A stretch of DNA of 16,853 nt, taken from the NCBI GenBank assembly GCA_964480425.1, contig CAYZPY010000044.1:1-16853 (forward strand), written 5' to 3'. The stretch is from CAYYMD01 sp964480425. Lineage in GTDB: Bacteria > Planctomycetota > Phycisphaerae > SM23-33. The stretch's first letter is position 1; every line of letters starts with the position of its first letter. Position numbers and translations under genes: made by a program. A model generated the notes under the pieces. It did not search any database, had not been told where the DNA came from, and saw only the letters and a program-made list of their open reading frames with translations. Shown in pieces: positions 6,997-13,400 of this stretch.

Positions 6997-8331
6997 TTAT
7001 TTTTCCCGATGTTTAACGGGCGGCGGCGCCTTGTCGGCATCGGTCGACCGGAGGGTTTCGTGGCTGATTCGCACCGCGCACCATTCCCGCCCGCACATGG
7101 AGCAGTAATCGGTATCGCCCTCGATGTCCCTGGCCCGCAGTTGCCGGGCGTACTGGGGATCGAAGGCGATTTCGAACTGCTTTTTCCAGTCGAGGTTGGT
7201 GCGGGCGTCGGCCATCTCGTCGTCCGCTTTGCGTGCGCCGGGCAATCCTCGCGCCACGTCGGCGGCGTGGGCGGCGATTTTCATTGCTATGCATCCGTCC
7301 TTGACCTCGTTTGGGCGTGGCAGCGAGAGGTGTTCGGCGGGTGTCACGTAACACAGGAAGCTCGCCCCGTGATACGCCGCGGCGGTGGCGCCGATGGCGG
7401 CCGTTATGTGATCGTACCCTGGGAATATGTCAGTCACCACAGGGCCCAGCACGTAGAACGGCGCGCCGTGGCATATCTCCTCCTGCCGCTGCATATTCAT
7501 TCGGATCTGGTCGAACGGGACGTGTCCGGGCCCTTCGACCATGACCTGCACGCCGGCTTCGCGCGCCCGGCAGACCAACTCGCCGAGGGTCGCAAGTTCG
7601 GCGAACTGCGCTTCGTCGGAGGCGTCGGCCAGGCAGCCCGGTCTCAGGGCGTCGCCGAGCGAGTAGGTCACGTCGTACCGGCGCATTATGGCGCTTATCT
7701 CGTCGAACATTTCGTAAAGCGGGTTCTGTCGGCGGTGATGCTTCATCCACCTTGCCAGCAGGCTCCCCCCGCGGGAGACGGTCGGCATTTTGCGTTTGGT
7801 GGCCAGCGGCAGGTGTTCACGAAGAATGCCTGCGTGAATGGTGAAGAAGTCCACGCCCTGGGCGGCCTGGGATTCTATCTCGGCGAGCATGTCGTCACAG
7901 GTGAGTTCCTCGACGGGCCTGTGGGCAATCATCGCATAGACAGGGACCGTGCCGACCGGGAGGGCGGTGTTGGAGATGATGTACCGTCGGATTTCGTCCA
8001 GTTCGCCGCCGGTCGAAAGATCCATCACGGCGTCGGCGCCGTGACGGGCCGCCAGATGGAGTTTGATTAATTCCTCCTGGCGGCAGTGGCGTACCGACGA
8101 TGCGCCGATGTTGGCGTTTATCTTGGTGGAGACGCCCCGTCCTATCCCACAGGGGTCCAGGCGGACGCCGGTTTCCTGCGAGCCCTTAATGTGCCCGATA
8201 TTAGCGGGAATAACCAGCCGCCCGGCGGCGACCTCGTCGCGGATGAAATCGGCATCGAGACCTTCTCGCTGCGCCACGCGGCGCATCTGGTCGGTTATTA
8301 CGCCGTTTCCGGCTTGTTGAAGTTGAGTCAT
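6997..8331 (-). CDS. thiC: Phosphomethylpyrimidine synthase ThiC
   Basis: A 444-residue radical-SAM enzyme that converts aminoimidazole ribotide to hydroxymethylpyrimidine phosphate in thiamine synthesis. Seen: the N-terminal RLVIPANIGH and GRGVSTKINANIGAS blocks, GADAVMDLSTGGELDEIRR, RPVEELTCDDML, the EGPGHVPFDQI motif, TAAIGATAAAYHGASFLCYVTPAEHL, and the C-terminal C-x2-C-x4-C cluster ligand (C410, C413, C418; CSMCGREWC) that holds the 4Fe-4S cluster. The ATG at 8331 has GAGG five bases upstream; an in-frame GTG at 8358 falls at the end of the terminator U-run and is rejected. The N-terminal extension of some ThiC proteins is absent, as in many bacteria. Control by the TPP riboswitch just upstream confirms the assignment. 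Confidence 0.97.
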   Translation of the reverse strand: MTQLQQAGNGVITDQMRRVAQREGLDADFIRDEVAAGRLVIPANIGHIKGSQETGVRLDPCGIGRGVSTKINANIGASSVRHCRQEELIKLHLAARHGADAVMDLSTGGELDEIRRYIISNTALPVGTVPVYAMIAHRPVEELTCDDMLAEIESQAAQGVDFFTIHAGILREHLPLATKRKMPTVSRGGSLLARWMKHHRRQNPLYEMFDEISAIMRRYDVTYSLGDALRPGCLADASDEAQFAELATLGELVCRAREAGVQVMVEGPGHVPFDQIRMNMQRQEEICHGAPFYVLGPVVTDIFPGYDHITAAIGATAAAYHGASFLCYVTPAEHLSLPRPNEVKDGCIAMKIAAHAADVARGLPGARKADDEMADARTNLDWKKQFEIAFDPQYARQLRARDIEGDTDYCSMCGREWCAVRISHETLRSTDADKAPPPVKHREK

Positions 8332-8366
8332 TTTTTCCTCAATGTCCTGTTGCCGCACAGGGCATT

Positions 8367-8395
8367 AAAAAGCCGCCTCGCGGAAACGAGACGGC
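8367..8395 (-). terminator. Intrinsic terminator: expression platform of the TPP riboswitch
   Basis: Read on the minus strand, GCCGTCTCG pairs with CGAGGCGGC (9 pairs, one G-U) around a 6-base loop, followed by TTTTT (8367-8371). The 5' arm can instead pair with the 3' side of the riboswitch P1 helix: CGAGCCGG (8414-8421) with CCGTCTCG (8387-8394), 7 of 8 pairs, giving an antiterminator. This fits transcription being stopped when TPP is bound. Confidence 0.85.
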
Positions 8396-8415
8396 CGATA
8401 CGTTAAGGCGATACC

Positions 8416-8518
8416 GGCTCGCTTCCCTACGCAGTTTGTCCCCCTTGCGGGGGCCTCTACTGGTCAGGTTCCAGGGGTCAATCTCAGCCCCGGGCTTCCG
8501 GGACACCCCCAGCGAACC
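8416..8518 (-). promoter_or_regulatory. TPP riboswitch (THI element) upstream of thiC
   Basis: On the minus strand the conserved THI-box strings occur in order: GGGGGTG, GGGCTGAGA, GACCCCTGGAACCTGA and GCGTAGGGAAGC. The outer P1 helix is 8 base pairs with one G-U (GGTTCGCT, 8511-8518, with AGCGAGCC, 8416-8423). A short variable stem, GGCCCCCGCAAGGGGG, sits in the middle arm. It binds thiamine diphosphate and represses thiC in cis. Confidence 0.95.
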
Positions 8519-8527
8519 ATTCGGATT

Positions 8528-8556
8528 ATTTTACGTTACCACAGGCGGACAAGCAA
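8528..8556 (-). promoter_or_regulatory. Promoter for the thiC riboswitch transcript
   Basis: On the minus strand, TTGCTT (8551-8556), a 17-base spacer and TAAAAT (8528-8533). The predicted start (about 8521) is just upstream of the P1 helix of the riboswitch at 8518. The -35 is weak (3 of 6) but the placement is what the riboswitch requires. Confidence 0.5.
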
Positions 8557-8578
8557 GGCGGTGGCAAATCGCCGCCTC
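8557..8578. repeat. GC-rich inverted repeat after the UVR-motif gene
   Basis: AGGCGG and CCGCCT arms lie just past the stop of the UVR-motif gene (8581). There is no strong U-run, so termination is only possible. It sits directly upstream of the thiC -35. Confidence 0.35.
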
Positions 8579-8580
8579 TG

Positions 8581-9351
8581 TCATTCGCCTCCGGAATGCT
8601 GCTGTGAGAAACGCTTTATCTTGTCGCGAATGGCGGCGGCGTCTTCGAATCGCTCTTCTTCGACAGCCTTGTTAAGCGCCCTCTTGAGGCGCTTAAGAGG
8701 GTCCGGCGGAAGCTGAAGTTTGGCTTCCTTAAGCATCATTCGCAGCACGGCGACTTCGCCGGAGCGTTCAAACATTTTTTCGCGCCCGAGCCGGTTGTAG
8801 AACCGGCGTATCCTCTCGATGCCGTCGCGGACGGTGGACAAAGCGGCCTTTGGCTTTTTGTCCCGCAATTGCCTTTGCGCCGCGGCGCGGGTCATCATCA
8901 TTATTACGTAGGGGCGGTACTGCTCCAGCACTTCCCGGTCGGATTCCTCCGCGGCGTACTCGTTGCAGAAATCGAAAAGCTCCAGGTTCCTTTTGGTGTC
9001 CCGCACGACGCCGGGGTAATCTTCGAGAATAAACTCGGCCAGATAACGGTGATAATACATCGTCCCCTCCGTCCGCAGGGCCTCGCACGCCTGTTCGTCG
9101 ATTTCGAAACCCTCGTCCGAACCGTGCTCGGCTATGTGCTGCTGGAGCTTGGCACTGTAGTAATCCAGCAGACTATCGTACCCGTAGGGCCTCTGCCCGT
9201 CTGGCCTGCCCGAGGCCTCCATCTGTAGCAGACCAAGGTCCAGGCGAAGTTGTATCTTTTCCTTTCCGTCGCGTCCGCGGATTCGCCGGGCGGTTACCTG
9301 TCCGGGATCGTACGGCCAGTCGTCAAGAATATGTCCAATGTCAAGATCCAT
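8581..9351 (-). CDS. UVR-motif (UvrB/UvrC domain) protein of unknown function
   Basis: A 256-residue protein whose last 40 residues hold a clear UVR motif (DPLKRLKRALNKAVEEERFEDAAAIRDKIKRF, about 217-248), the short helical hairpin by which UvrB and UvrC, ClpC and McsA make protein contacts. The N-terminal 200 residues show no nuclease or helicase motif; there is a conserved-looking opening (DIGHILDDWPYDPGQVTARRIRGRDGKEKIQLRLDLGLLQME) and then helical, possibly repeat-like segments (EYAAEESDREVLEQYRPYVIMMMTRAAAQ). It is not a UvrB or UvrC remnant. The start is ATG at 9351; the best -10 lies 13 bases upstream, giving a leader of only about 7 bases. A role in DNA repair is not supported beyond the motif; a protein-interaction adaptor is an equal possibility. 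Confidence 0.75.
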   Translation of the reverse strand: MDLDIGHILDDWPYDPGQVTARRIRGRDGKEKIQLRLDLGLLQMEASGRPDGQRPYGYDSLLDYYSAKLQQHIAEHGSDEGFEIDEQACEALRTEGTMYYHRYLAEFILEDYPGVVRDTKRNLELFDFCNEYAAEESDREVLEQYRPYVIMMMTRAAAQRQLRDKKPKAALSTVRDGIERIRRFYNRLGREKMFERSGEVAVLRMMLKEAKLQLPPDPLKRLKRALNKAVEEERFEDAAAIRDKIKRFSQQHSGGE

Positions 9352-9364
9352 GTCCTACATATAT

Positions 9365-9394
9365 ATTGTATCAGGCCCGCCTTTGAAATACCAA
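9365..9394 (-). promoter_or_regulatory. Promoter for the UVR-motif gene, very short leader
   Basis: On the minus strand, TTGGTA (9389-9394), 18 bases, TACAAT (9365-9370). The predicted start is near 9358, about 7 bases before the ATG at 9351. TAGGA directly abuts the start codon, too close for normal Shine-Dalgarno use. Confidence 0.5.
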
Positions 9395-9454
9395 TTACGG
9401 GTTATTTTGTGATGGATATCGGTATTTTACGATGAAGTAAGATAGTAGAAAGTA

Positions 9455-9583
9455 AATCCGGCTTCGTCCGTACGCATACTACGCAGCGACAGGCCTCAGG
9501 AGAAAGGTATGTTTACCATTTAGCCGGGGTCTTCGTTGGGGCGTCAGCCGGTTTTTCTATGCTTTGTTTTCTCCTTTCTCCTG
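9455..9583 (+). ncRNA. Candidate structured RNA element with competing stems
   Basis: Plus-strand reading: CCGGCT (9458-9463) pairs with AGCCGG (9546-9551), extended by CGTCC (9465-9469) with GGGCG (9539-9543), and is followed at once by TTTTT (9552-9556). Inside is a hairpin, GGTA-TGTT-TACC (9506-9517). A second, exclusive pairing is perfect over 11 bases: CAGGAGAAAGG (9497-9507) with CCTTTCTCCTG (9573-9583). The AGGAG inside the first arm is placed 6 bases before an ATG of a four-codon frame (M-F-T-I, 9509-9523). No plus-strand promoter is convincing and no protein gene follows nearby. Strand is not certain. The AGCCGGGGTCTTCG string loosely recalls the 3' part of GEMM (c-di-GMP-I) aptamers, but the rest does not fit. 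Confidence 0.4.
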
Positions 9584-9587
9584 CCTT

Positions 9588-9625
9588 AATAAAAATGTCC
9601 CATGAATAAGGAATGGGGACATTTT
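9588..9625 (-). terminator. Terminator downstream of tRNA-Arg, possibly bidirectional
   Basis: Perfect 10-base arms AAAATGTCCC (9592-9601) and GGGACATTTT (9616-9625) around a 14-base loop. On the minus strand it follows the tRNA by 2 bases and ends in TTTTTATT. On the plus strand it ends in TTTTATT and could also stop transcripts from the left. Confidence 0.65.
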
Positions 9626-9627
9626 AT

Positions 9628-9700
9628 TACGCCCGGCGCGATTCGAACGCGCAACCTCTTGCTCCGGAGGCAAGCGCTCTGTCCATTGAGCTACGGGCGC
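9628..9700 (-). tRNA. tRNA-Arg (anticodon CCG)
   Basis: A complete 73-base cloverleaf on the minus strand. Acceptor GCGCCCG pairs with CGGGCGT (last pair G-U) with A73; D arm GCTC/GAGC; anticodon stem CTTGC/GCAAG with loop CTCCGGA, anticodon CCG, reading CGG; T arm GCGCG-TTCGAAT-CGCGC. No CCA is encoded. It would serve the CGG codons common in this GC-rich genome. An intrinsic terminator lies right after its 3' end. Confidence 0.95.
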
Positions 9701-9756
9701 CCGCGTGCGGCGCGGCCTCCGCTAACCAGACCGAGGCGTCAAACCGCACCTGGTTT

Positions 9757-9785
9757 ATCGTAATGATTAAGCCGTATAATGTCCA
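9757..9785 (-). promoter_or_regulatory. Possible promoter for tRNA-Arg
   Basis: On the minus strand, TGGACA (9780-9785), a 17-base spacer and TACGAT (9757-9762). The start would be near 9750, about 50 bases before the mature tRNA 5' end at 9700. The -35 touches a TATAAT on the opposite strand (9775-9780). Confidence 0.35.
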
Positions 9786-9834
9786 CAGCAACTTAACACG
9801 CACAGGTTCGGTGTGAAGAATGGGCGAGGGAAAC

Positions 9835-9863
9835 TTGATAATACCAAACGCCCGAAGTAGAGT
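9835..9863 (+). promoter_or_regulatory. Possible promoter for the PTS IIA gene
   Basis: TTGATA (9835-9840), 17 bases, TAGAGT (9858-9863), giving a leader of about 60 bases to the ATG at 9931. A perfect TATAAT at 9775-9780 lies further upstream but lacks a convincing -35. Confidence 0.35.
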
Positions 9864-9930
9864 GATTTGTTTACGCCCCTGCGCCGGCGGGAGGCGATAC
9901 AACCGGAACCCGGATTGAGGGACACCCCCA

Positions 9931-10386
9931 ATGGAGTTTTACAAGCAGCTTACCGAACAGGCCGTCCGTTGCAACATGCAGTCCGCCACGCACGAGCAGG
10001 CCATTGACGAACTGGCCGAAGTTATCAGGGACCATCCGGCCATGAGCGATTTCGAGGAGTTTCTCGCCGCCGTGCACCGTCGCGAGGATGCGGGCACCAC
10101 CGGGGTGGGGCAGGGCGTGGCCATCCCGCACGCGCGGACCGACAGCGTCAGCGACTTTGTCGTGGCGGTGGGGGCCTGTGAGAAGGGGATTGAATTCCAG
10201 GCCGTCGACGACAAGCCGGTCAGGGTCGTGATCCTGATGGGCATACCGTCGGCCAGAATCAACGAATATCTAAAGCTCCTTGCCCACCTGAGCGTGCTGA
10301 TGAAGCGGGAGGATTTTGCCGAATCGATCGTCCGGGCCAAGGACCCCGGCAGCATAATCGAGTGCTTCGCACGATACGAACAATAG
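9931..10386 (+). CDS. PTS EIIA type-2 (fructose/PtsN-like) domain protein
   Basis: A 151-residue single-domain EIIA of the fructose/mannitol class. Seen: the phosphorylation site GVGQGVAIPHART with His67 in the family pattern G.G.AiPH.r, and the downstream RVVILMGIPSARINEYLKLLAHLSVLMKREDF block (v..lf.ia.p......l..L..ls..l...). It is a stand-alone domain; no EIIB, EIIC, HPr or EI is in the window, so a regulatory PtsN-like role is more likely than sugar uptake. GAGGG (9917-9921) lies 9 bases before the ATG. It is followed after 153 bases by the bifunctional nuclease gene, which seems to have its own promoter. Calling it ptsN would need the rest of the nitrogen PTS, which is not seen. Confidence 0.88.
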   Translation: MEFYKQLTEQAVRCNMQSATHEQAIDELAEVIRDHPAMSDFEEFLAAVHRREDAGTTGVGQGVAIPHARTDSVSDFVVAVGACEKGIEFQAVDDKPVRVVILMGIPSARINEYLKLLAHLSVLMKREDFAESIVRAKDPGSIIECFARYEQ

Positions 10387-10424
10387 GCAGAAGCGAATTG
10401 CGGGGCGCCGCTTCGCACGGGGCC

Positions 10425-10454
10425 TTGTATAACGGACTGACATTGTCGTACAAT
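10425..10454 (+). promoter_or_regulatory. Possible promoter for the bifunctional nuclease gene
   Basis: TTGTAT (10425-10430), 18 bases, TACAAT (10449-10454), with an overlapping AT-rich TATAAA just downstream. The start would be near 10461, about 80 bases before the ATG at 10540. Confidence 0.35.
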
Positions 10455-10539
10455 TATAAAAATGTTCGGATTCGCCGAGTGGGATATTATTTTTCGGCCG
10501 GCGGCGACTTTGCGGGACGGAGTTAAAAGAGGTGTTAAC

Positions 10540-11163
10540 ATGGACGTGCCGATGGAACTTTCCAGAATCCTCATCACCGAACTGGGACACGAGCAGTTGA
10601 TCTTCCTCAAGGAGAAGGACGGCTCGCGGAGTTTCCCGATAATGATAGGGATTAACGAGGCGCTGGCGATCGACCGGCGACTCAAGGGCGTTGAAACGCC
10701 CCGTCCGATGACGCACGACCTGCTTGCGGGCGTCATAGAGGCGATGGGGGGCGAGCTGGAAAAAATAGTCATCAACGACATACGCAAAGTCCTCCAGGAC
10801 GACACCACCCAAACCTTCATCGCCACGATTTACATCAGGAAAGACGATGAACTGATAGAGGTCGATTCGCGCCCCTCGGACGCCATCGCGCTCGGCTCGG
10901 CGATGGACACGCCGATATACGTCTCCGAGCACGTCCTGGACAACGTGCTGAACAAGTCGACCAGCCGGGAAGAGCGCATCGAGATGCTACGCAACCACCT
11001 GGAGTCGCTGGCGGAAAAAATCTCCGAACTGAGCGACAAGTTATCCGACGATGAATTCCTTGAGTCGGCACCGTCACCGGTGATCGAACAGGCCCGCCGG
11101 CGGCTGGAGGAAATGAAAAGCGAATACGAGGCGATCGAGCAGGTCCTCAAGAAACTCGGCTGA
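10540..11163 (+). CDS. Bifunctional nuclease family (DUF151) protein
   Basis: A 207-residue protein of the BFN/DUF151 family, whose characterised members (plant BBD proteins, Thermotoga homologue) show RNase and DNase activity or a homologous fold. Seen: ILITELGHEQLIFLKEKDGSRSFPIMIGINEALAI (the family opening, with I.IG..EA.aI), then RPMTHDLLAGVIEAMGGELEKIVINDI (R.lthdLl...i...g..v..v.i.d) and DSRPSDAIALGSAMDTPIYVSEHVLD (D.RPSDAiaLA.r...PI.v...vl), all intact. The last 60 residues are a charged coiled coil, probably for oligomerisation. ATG at 10540 is chosen because GAGGT (10529-10533) lies 6 bases upstream; an ATG at 10462 gives a non-family leader. It converges on the lipoprotein gene with a 25-base gap. 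Confidence 0.87.
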   Translation: MDVPMELSRILITELGHEQLIFLKEKDGSRSFPIMIGINEALAIDRRLKGVETPRPMTHDLLAGVIEAMGGELEKIVINDIRKVLQDDTTQTFIATIYIRKDDELIEVDSRPSDAIALGSAMDTPIYVSEHVLDNVLNKSTSREERIEMLRNHLESLAEKISELSDKLSDDEFLESAPSPVIEQARRRLEEMKSEYEAIEQVLKKLG

Positions 11164-11188
11164 CCACGGCTCGGCGGGGGACCAGACG

Positions 11189-12652
11189 CTATTGGGCGAA
11201 GTAGTAAATCCCCAGCGAAATAACGTTTCTGTTGGGGTTAAAGTAATGTGCGCAGAACTTGCTCTCGTCCAGTGAAGTAAGCACCAGGCCGTAGAAATTC
11301 TCTTTTCGAGCGTCGCTGAGTTCTCGGTTTGTCGGACCGGCGCGGGACTCGTTACGGGCTTTCTCGAAGTGACAGTAGAACCTGCACAGGGCGTCCCACC
11401 CGTCGGCCCTCATTCGTGCCGAAGGCGTGTAGGTTTTGTCGTCGATGGACGACCCTGGTTCGGGCTTGTAGAGTTTGGCGGTAGCGCGGCCGTTTTCGTA
11501 TAGAACAAGCCCGCCCCACGCGCTGGTCTGGTCTCTGCGATCGCGTTGTGCGGTTATCTTCAGAGCCATTCTCATATGCCGCCTGGAGAGCATTTCGTCC
11601 AGCAGGTACATATTCCACAGGTCCGAGATGTTCAGCATGTCCGCCTGCCTCGCGAATGACGCCCTTGCCCCCATCGAAGGGGGGTAAAAATGCTGGCGTC
11701 GCGTGAGCGATCTTGTGAGCTCCATTATCAGCCGCGTGCGCCTCATATCCTTTCGCAGGGGGTCGGCGGCGATTCGACTGATTAAATGGAAATCCCTGAT
11801 ATTGAACCTGTATCCGTAGTCGCTTCGCCACTTGTCGGCCTGGATGTCCGCATCGTCCAGCAGTTCGGGGCGGGTCTTGGCGATGGTGACGGCGGCGATG
11901 AGTTCGTTCCGCCCGGCGGGTATGTAATCGAATCTGTCCAGGAAAATCTTCAGCGTCTTGCAGGCGTCGGTGACCGGCGTCATCCGCAGGATCTCCCTTC
12001 GGAGCATCCTGTGCGAAATCCGGCGGTTAAGAATTTCCATGGCCGAACCGCGAACGTCGAATCCCGGCATGTTGAGGGCGTCTATCAGCGCCATGTCCCA
12101 CTTTCTTGCCGTTATCCGCTCGACTATCTGGCGGAAAAGCGGCTCGTTCGGTCCGCTTGTCGATGGCTCCTGCGCCCAGAGGGCGACAACTTCGCTCAGA
12201 ACGTCCGGTCGCGCGTGGCGGGTAAGCCAGCGGAGAATCTCTTTTCTCAGTTCGCTTCCGGGCTTGGCCTGGGGAAGCAGCCTCAGGACGTGCTGGGCTA
12301 TTCCGGGGTGCCCCTGGGCGAGCAGAAACTCAAGAGCCGCCTTTTGCAGTGCGGGGGGGCAATCCCGTTCGGACAATACCGACGCGACCTGCCCGCTTAT
12401 TTGCGGGTCGTTAACGCCGATGTATTTGACCACCCGCAGCGATTCTATTCGCTCCTCGGGCGGAAGTTCGCTCTCCAGCACCCTGACCATGTTGTACCGG
12501 GCAACGGTATAATCGGGGTAAGACTCCCTGTCGTTGCGGCGATGGGTCTGGTAGTCCTTCAAACTGGTCGGTATGGGCTGCAGGGGCTCGCAGCCGGCGA
12601 TTACCGCCGCCGTAAACACCGTGATCAAAATTTCCGTTTTAATTAATCGCAT
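11189..12652 (-). CDS. Large lipoprotein of unknown function, helical-repeat-like
   Basis: A 487-residue protein with a lipoprotein signal: MRLIKTEIL... hydrophobic core and the lipobox V-I-A-G-C (Cys21). Mature protein residues 45-260 are a run of short amphipathic helices with pairs such as QISGQVASVLSERDCPPALQKAALEFLLAQGHPG and ELRKEILRWLTRHARPDVLSEVVALW, which looks HEAT-like and could be a solenoid. The C-terminal part (about 360-487) is different: beta-rich, with ITAQRDRRDQTSAWGGLVLYENGRATAKLYKP and a Tyr/Phe/Asn-rich end. I do not recognise a named family. GGGGTG lies just before ATG 12652. The function is unknown; the lipid anchor and solenoid suggest a scaffold or surveillance role at the envelope, as inference only. 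Confidence 0.7.
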   Translation of the reverse strand: MRLIKTEILITVFTAAVIAGCEPLQPIPTSLKDYQTHRRNDRESYPDYTVARYNMVRVLESELPPEERIESLRVVKYIGVNDPQISGQVASVLSERDCPPALQKAALEFLLAQGHPGIAQHVLRLLPQAKPGSELRKEILRWLTRHARPDVLSEVVALWAQEPSTSGPNEPLFRQIVERITARKWDMALIDALNMPGFDVRGSAMEILNRRISHRMLRREILRMTPVTDACKTLKIFLDRFDYIPAGRNELIAAVTIAKTRPELLDDADIQADKWRSDYGYRFNIRDFHLISRIAADPLRKDMRRTRLIMELTRSLTRRQHFYPPSMGARASFARQADMLNISDLWNMYLLDEMLSRRHMRMALKITAQRDRRDQTSAWGGLVLYENGRATAKLYKPEPGSSIDDKTYTPSARMRADGWDALCRFYCHFEKARNESRAGPTNRELSDARKENFYGLVLTSLDESKFCAHYFNPNRNVISLGIYYFAQ

Positions 12653-12704
12653 TCTACACCCCGAACTCGCATTTCCCAGGCAAGGCGCCTGTCGTTAGAG
12701 GCGG

Positions 12705-12732
12705 ATTTTACGGACTTCGGCGAAAAACACAA
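12705..12732 (-). promoter_or_regulatory. Weak promoter candidate for the lipoprotein gene
   Basis: On the minus strand, TTGTGT (12727-12732), 16 bases, TAAAAT (12705-12710). The leader would contain a short hairpin, CAGGC (12677-12681) with GCCTG (12687-12691). The -35 is poor. Confidence 0.25.
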
Positions 12733-12821
12733 GCCCCGCCGCAATAAACCTGTGGCGCATTTTATGCGTTCGTGCCCGCGGCGCCCGTCGGGCTTGCCGA
12801 GGGCGGGGACGATACATCCAT

Positions 12822-12849
12822 TTGAACGTTCGGGCCCAATGCCTATAAT
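12822..12849 (+). promoter_or_regulatory. Promoter for the YkgJ, hisS, HYExAFE gene group
   Basis: TTGAAC (12822-12827), 16 bases, then a perfect TATAAT (12844-12849). The start is expected near 12856, about 68 bases before the ATG at 12924. It is the best -10 in the window and no other strong promoter is seen before hisS. Confidence 0.5.
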
Positions 12850-12923
12850 CAGTTAATCAAAAGATATTTGTCGTTGCAATCAACCAGGCCCCCGCGGCAA
12901 ATTTGCCATGGAAACGATTAGTT

Positions 12924-13370
12924 ATGAACGGACAATGTAAAAAATGCGGCGCACTGTGCTGCCGGTACTTCTGCTTCGAGATAGACGAGCCGGACTCGTA
13001 CGAGGAATTCGACGACATACGCTGGTATCTCTGCCACGAGGGCATCAGCGTGCACATCGACGAGGGCGACTGGTATATATCGATCGCCAACCGGTGCAAG
13101 ATGCTGAACTCCAAAAACGAGTGCACCATCTACGAAGACCGCCCGATAATATGCCGCAAGTACGAACCCGACTCGTGCGATTTCACCGGCGGCAATTATG
13201 ACTACGACGAGGAGTTCACCAGCCCCGAGCAGATAGACGCCTACGCAAAAAAGGTCCTTGGCAAAAAGACCTACAAGCGCCAGAAGACCAAGGCCAGGGC
13301 CAAGGTGGAAAAGAAAAATAAAAAGAATCTAAAAAAGAACAAAGATTCGAAAAGCAACAAGCGGAAATAG
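12924..13370 (+). CDS. YkgJ-type cysteine-cluster protein with lysine-rich tail
   Basis: A 148-residue protein with the zinc- or iron-binding pattern of the YkgJ (CxxCxxxCC) family. Seen: C5-x2-C8-x3-C12-C13-x3-C17, then C37, C58 (ANRCKML), C67 (NECTIYEDRP), C77 (PIICRKY) and C85; NECTIYEDRPIICR is the family signature C.iY..RP..CR. Metal and activity are unknown for the family. The last 40 residues are about half lysine with no acidic balance, a likely disordered nucleic-acid-binding tail. ATG at 12924 is used; a TTG at 12903 in the same frame adds only 7 residues and there is no clear Shine-Dalgarno for either. It is 30 bases upstream of hisS and probably co-transcribed with it. Confidence 0.82.
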   Translation: MNGQCKKCGALCCRYFCFEIDEPDSYEEFDDIRWYLCHEGISVHIDEGDWYISIANRCKMLNSKNECTIYEDRPIICRKYEPDSCDFTGGNYDYDEEFTSPEQIDAYAKKVLGKKTYKRQKTKARAKVEKKNKKNLKKNKDSKSNKRK

Positions 13371-13400
13371 GCGCGAATCCGCCTTGCGTGGAGAACATTT

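Noticed and set aside
6933..7040. Longer start for the PAP2 lipoprotein
   Set aside because: It would lie in thiC and destroy the lipoprotein signal; ATG 6932 has a strong Shine-Dalgarno.
6916..8070. 384-codon plus-strand frame opposite thiC
   Set aside because: Shadow of thiC, which has all family motifs and a cognate riboswitch.
8332..8358. Upstream GTG start for thiC
   Set aside because: It lies right at the end of the terminator U-run with no ribosome-binding site; ATG 8331 has GAGG at the right distance.
9470..9545. Assignment of the structured element as a c-di-GMP-I (GEMM) riboswitch
   Set aside because: Only the AGCCGGG-like 3' string fits; the P2 arm with its GNRA loop and the GGCAAACC core are absent.
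9613..9816. Plus-strand frame across tRNA-Arg
   Set aside because: It reads through a certain tRNA gene; its peptide is the well-known translated tRNA artefact type.
8500..9930. Identical 12-mer GGGACACCCCCA at 8500-8511 and 9919-9930
   Set aside because: One copy is part of the TPP aptamer, the other precedes the PTS start; the second site lacks all other aptamer motifs, so this is taken as chance.
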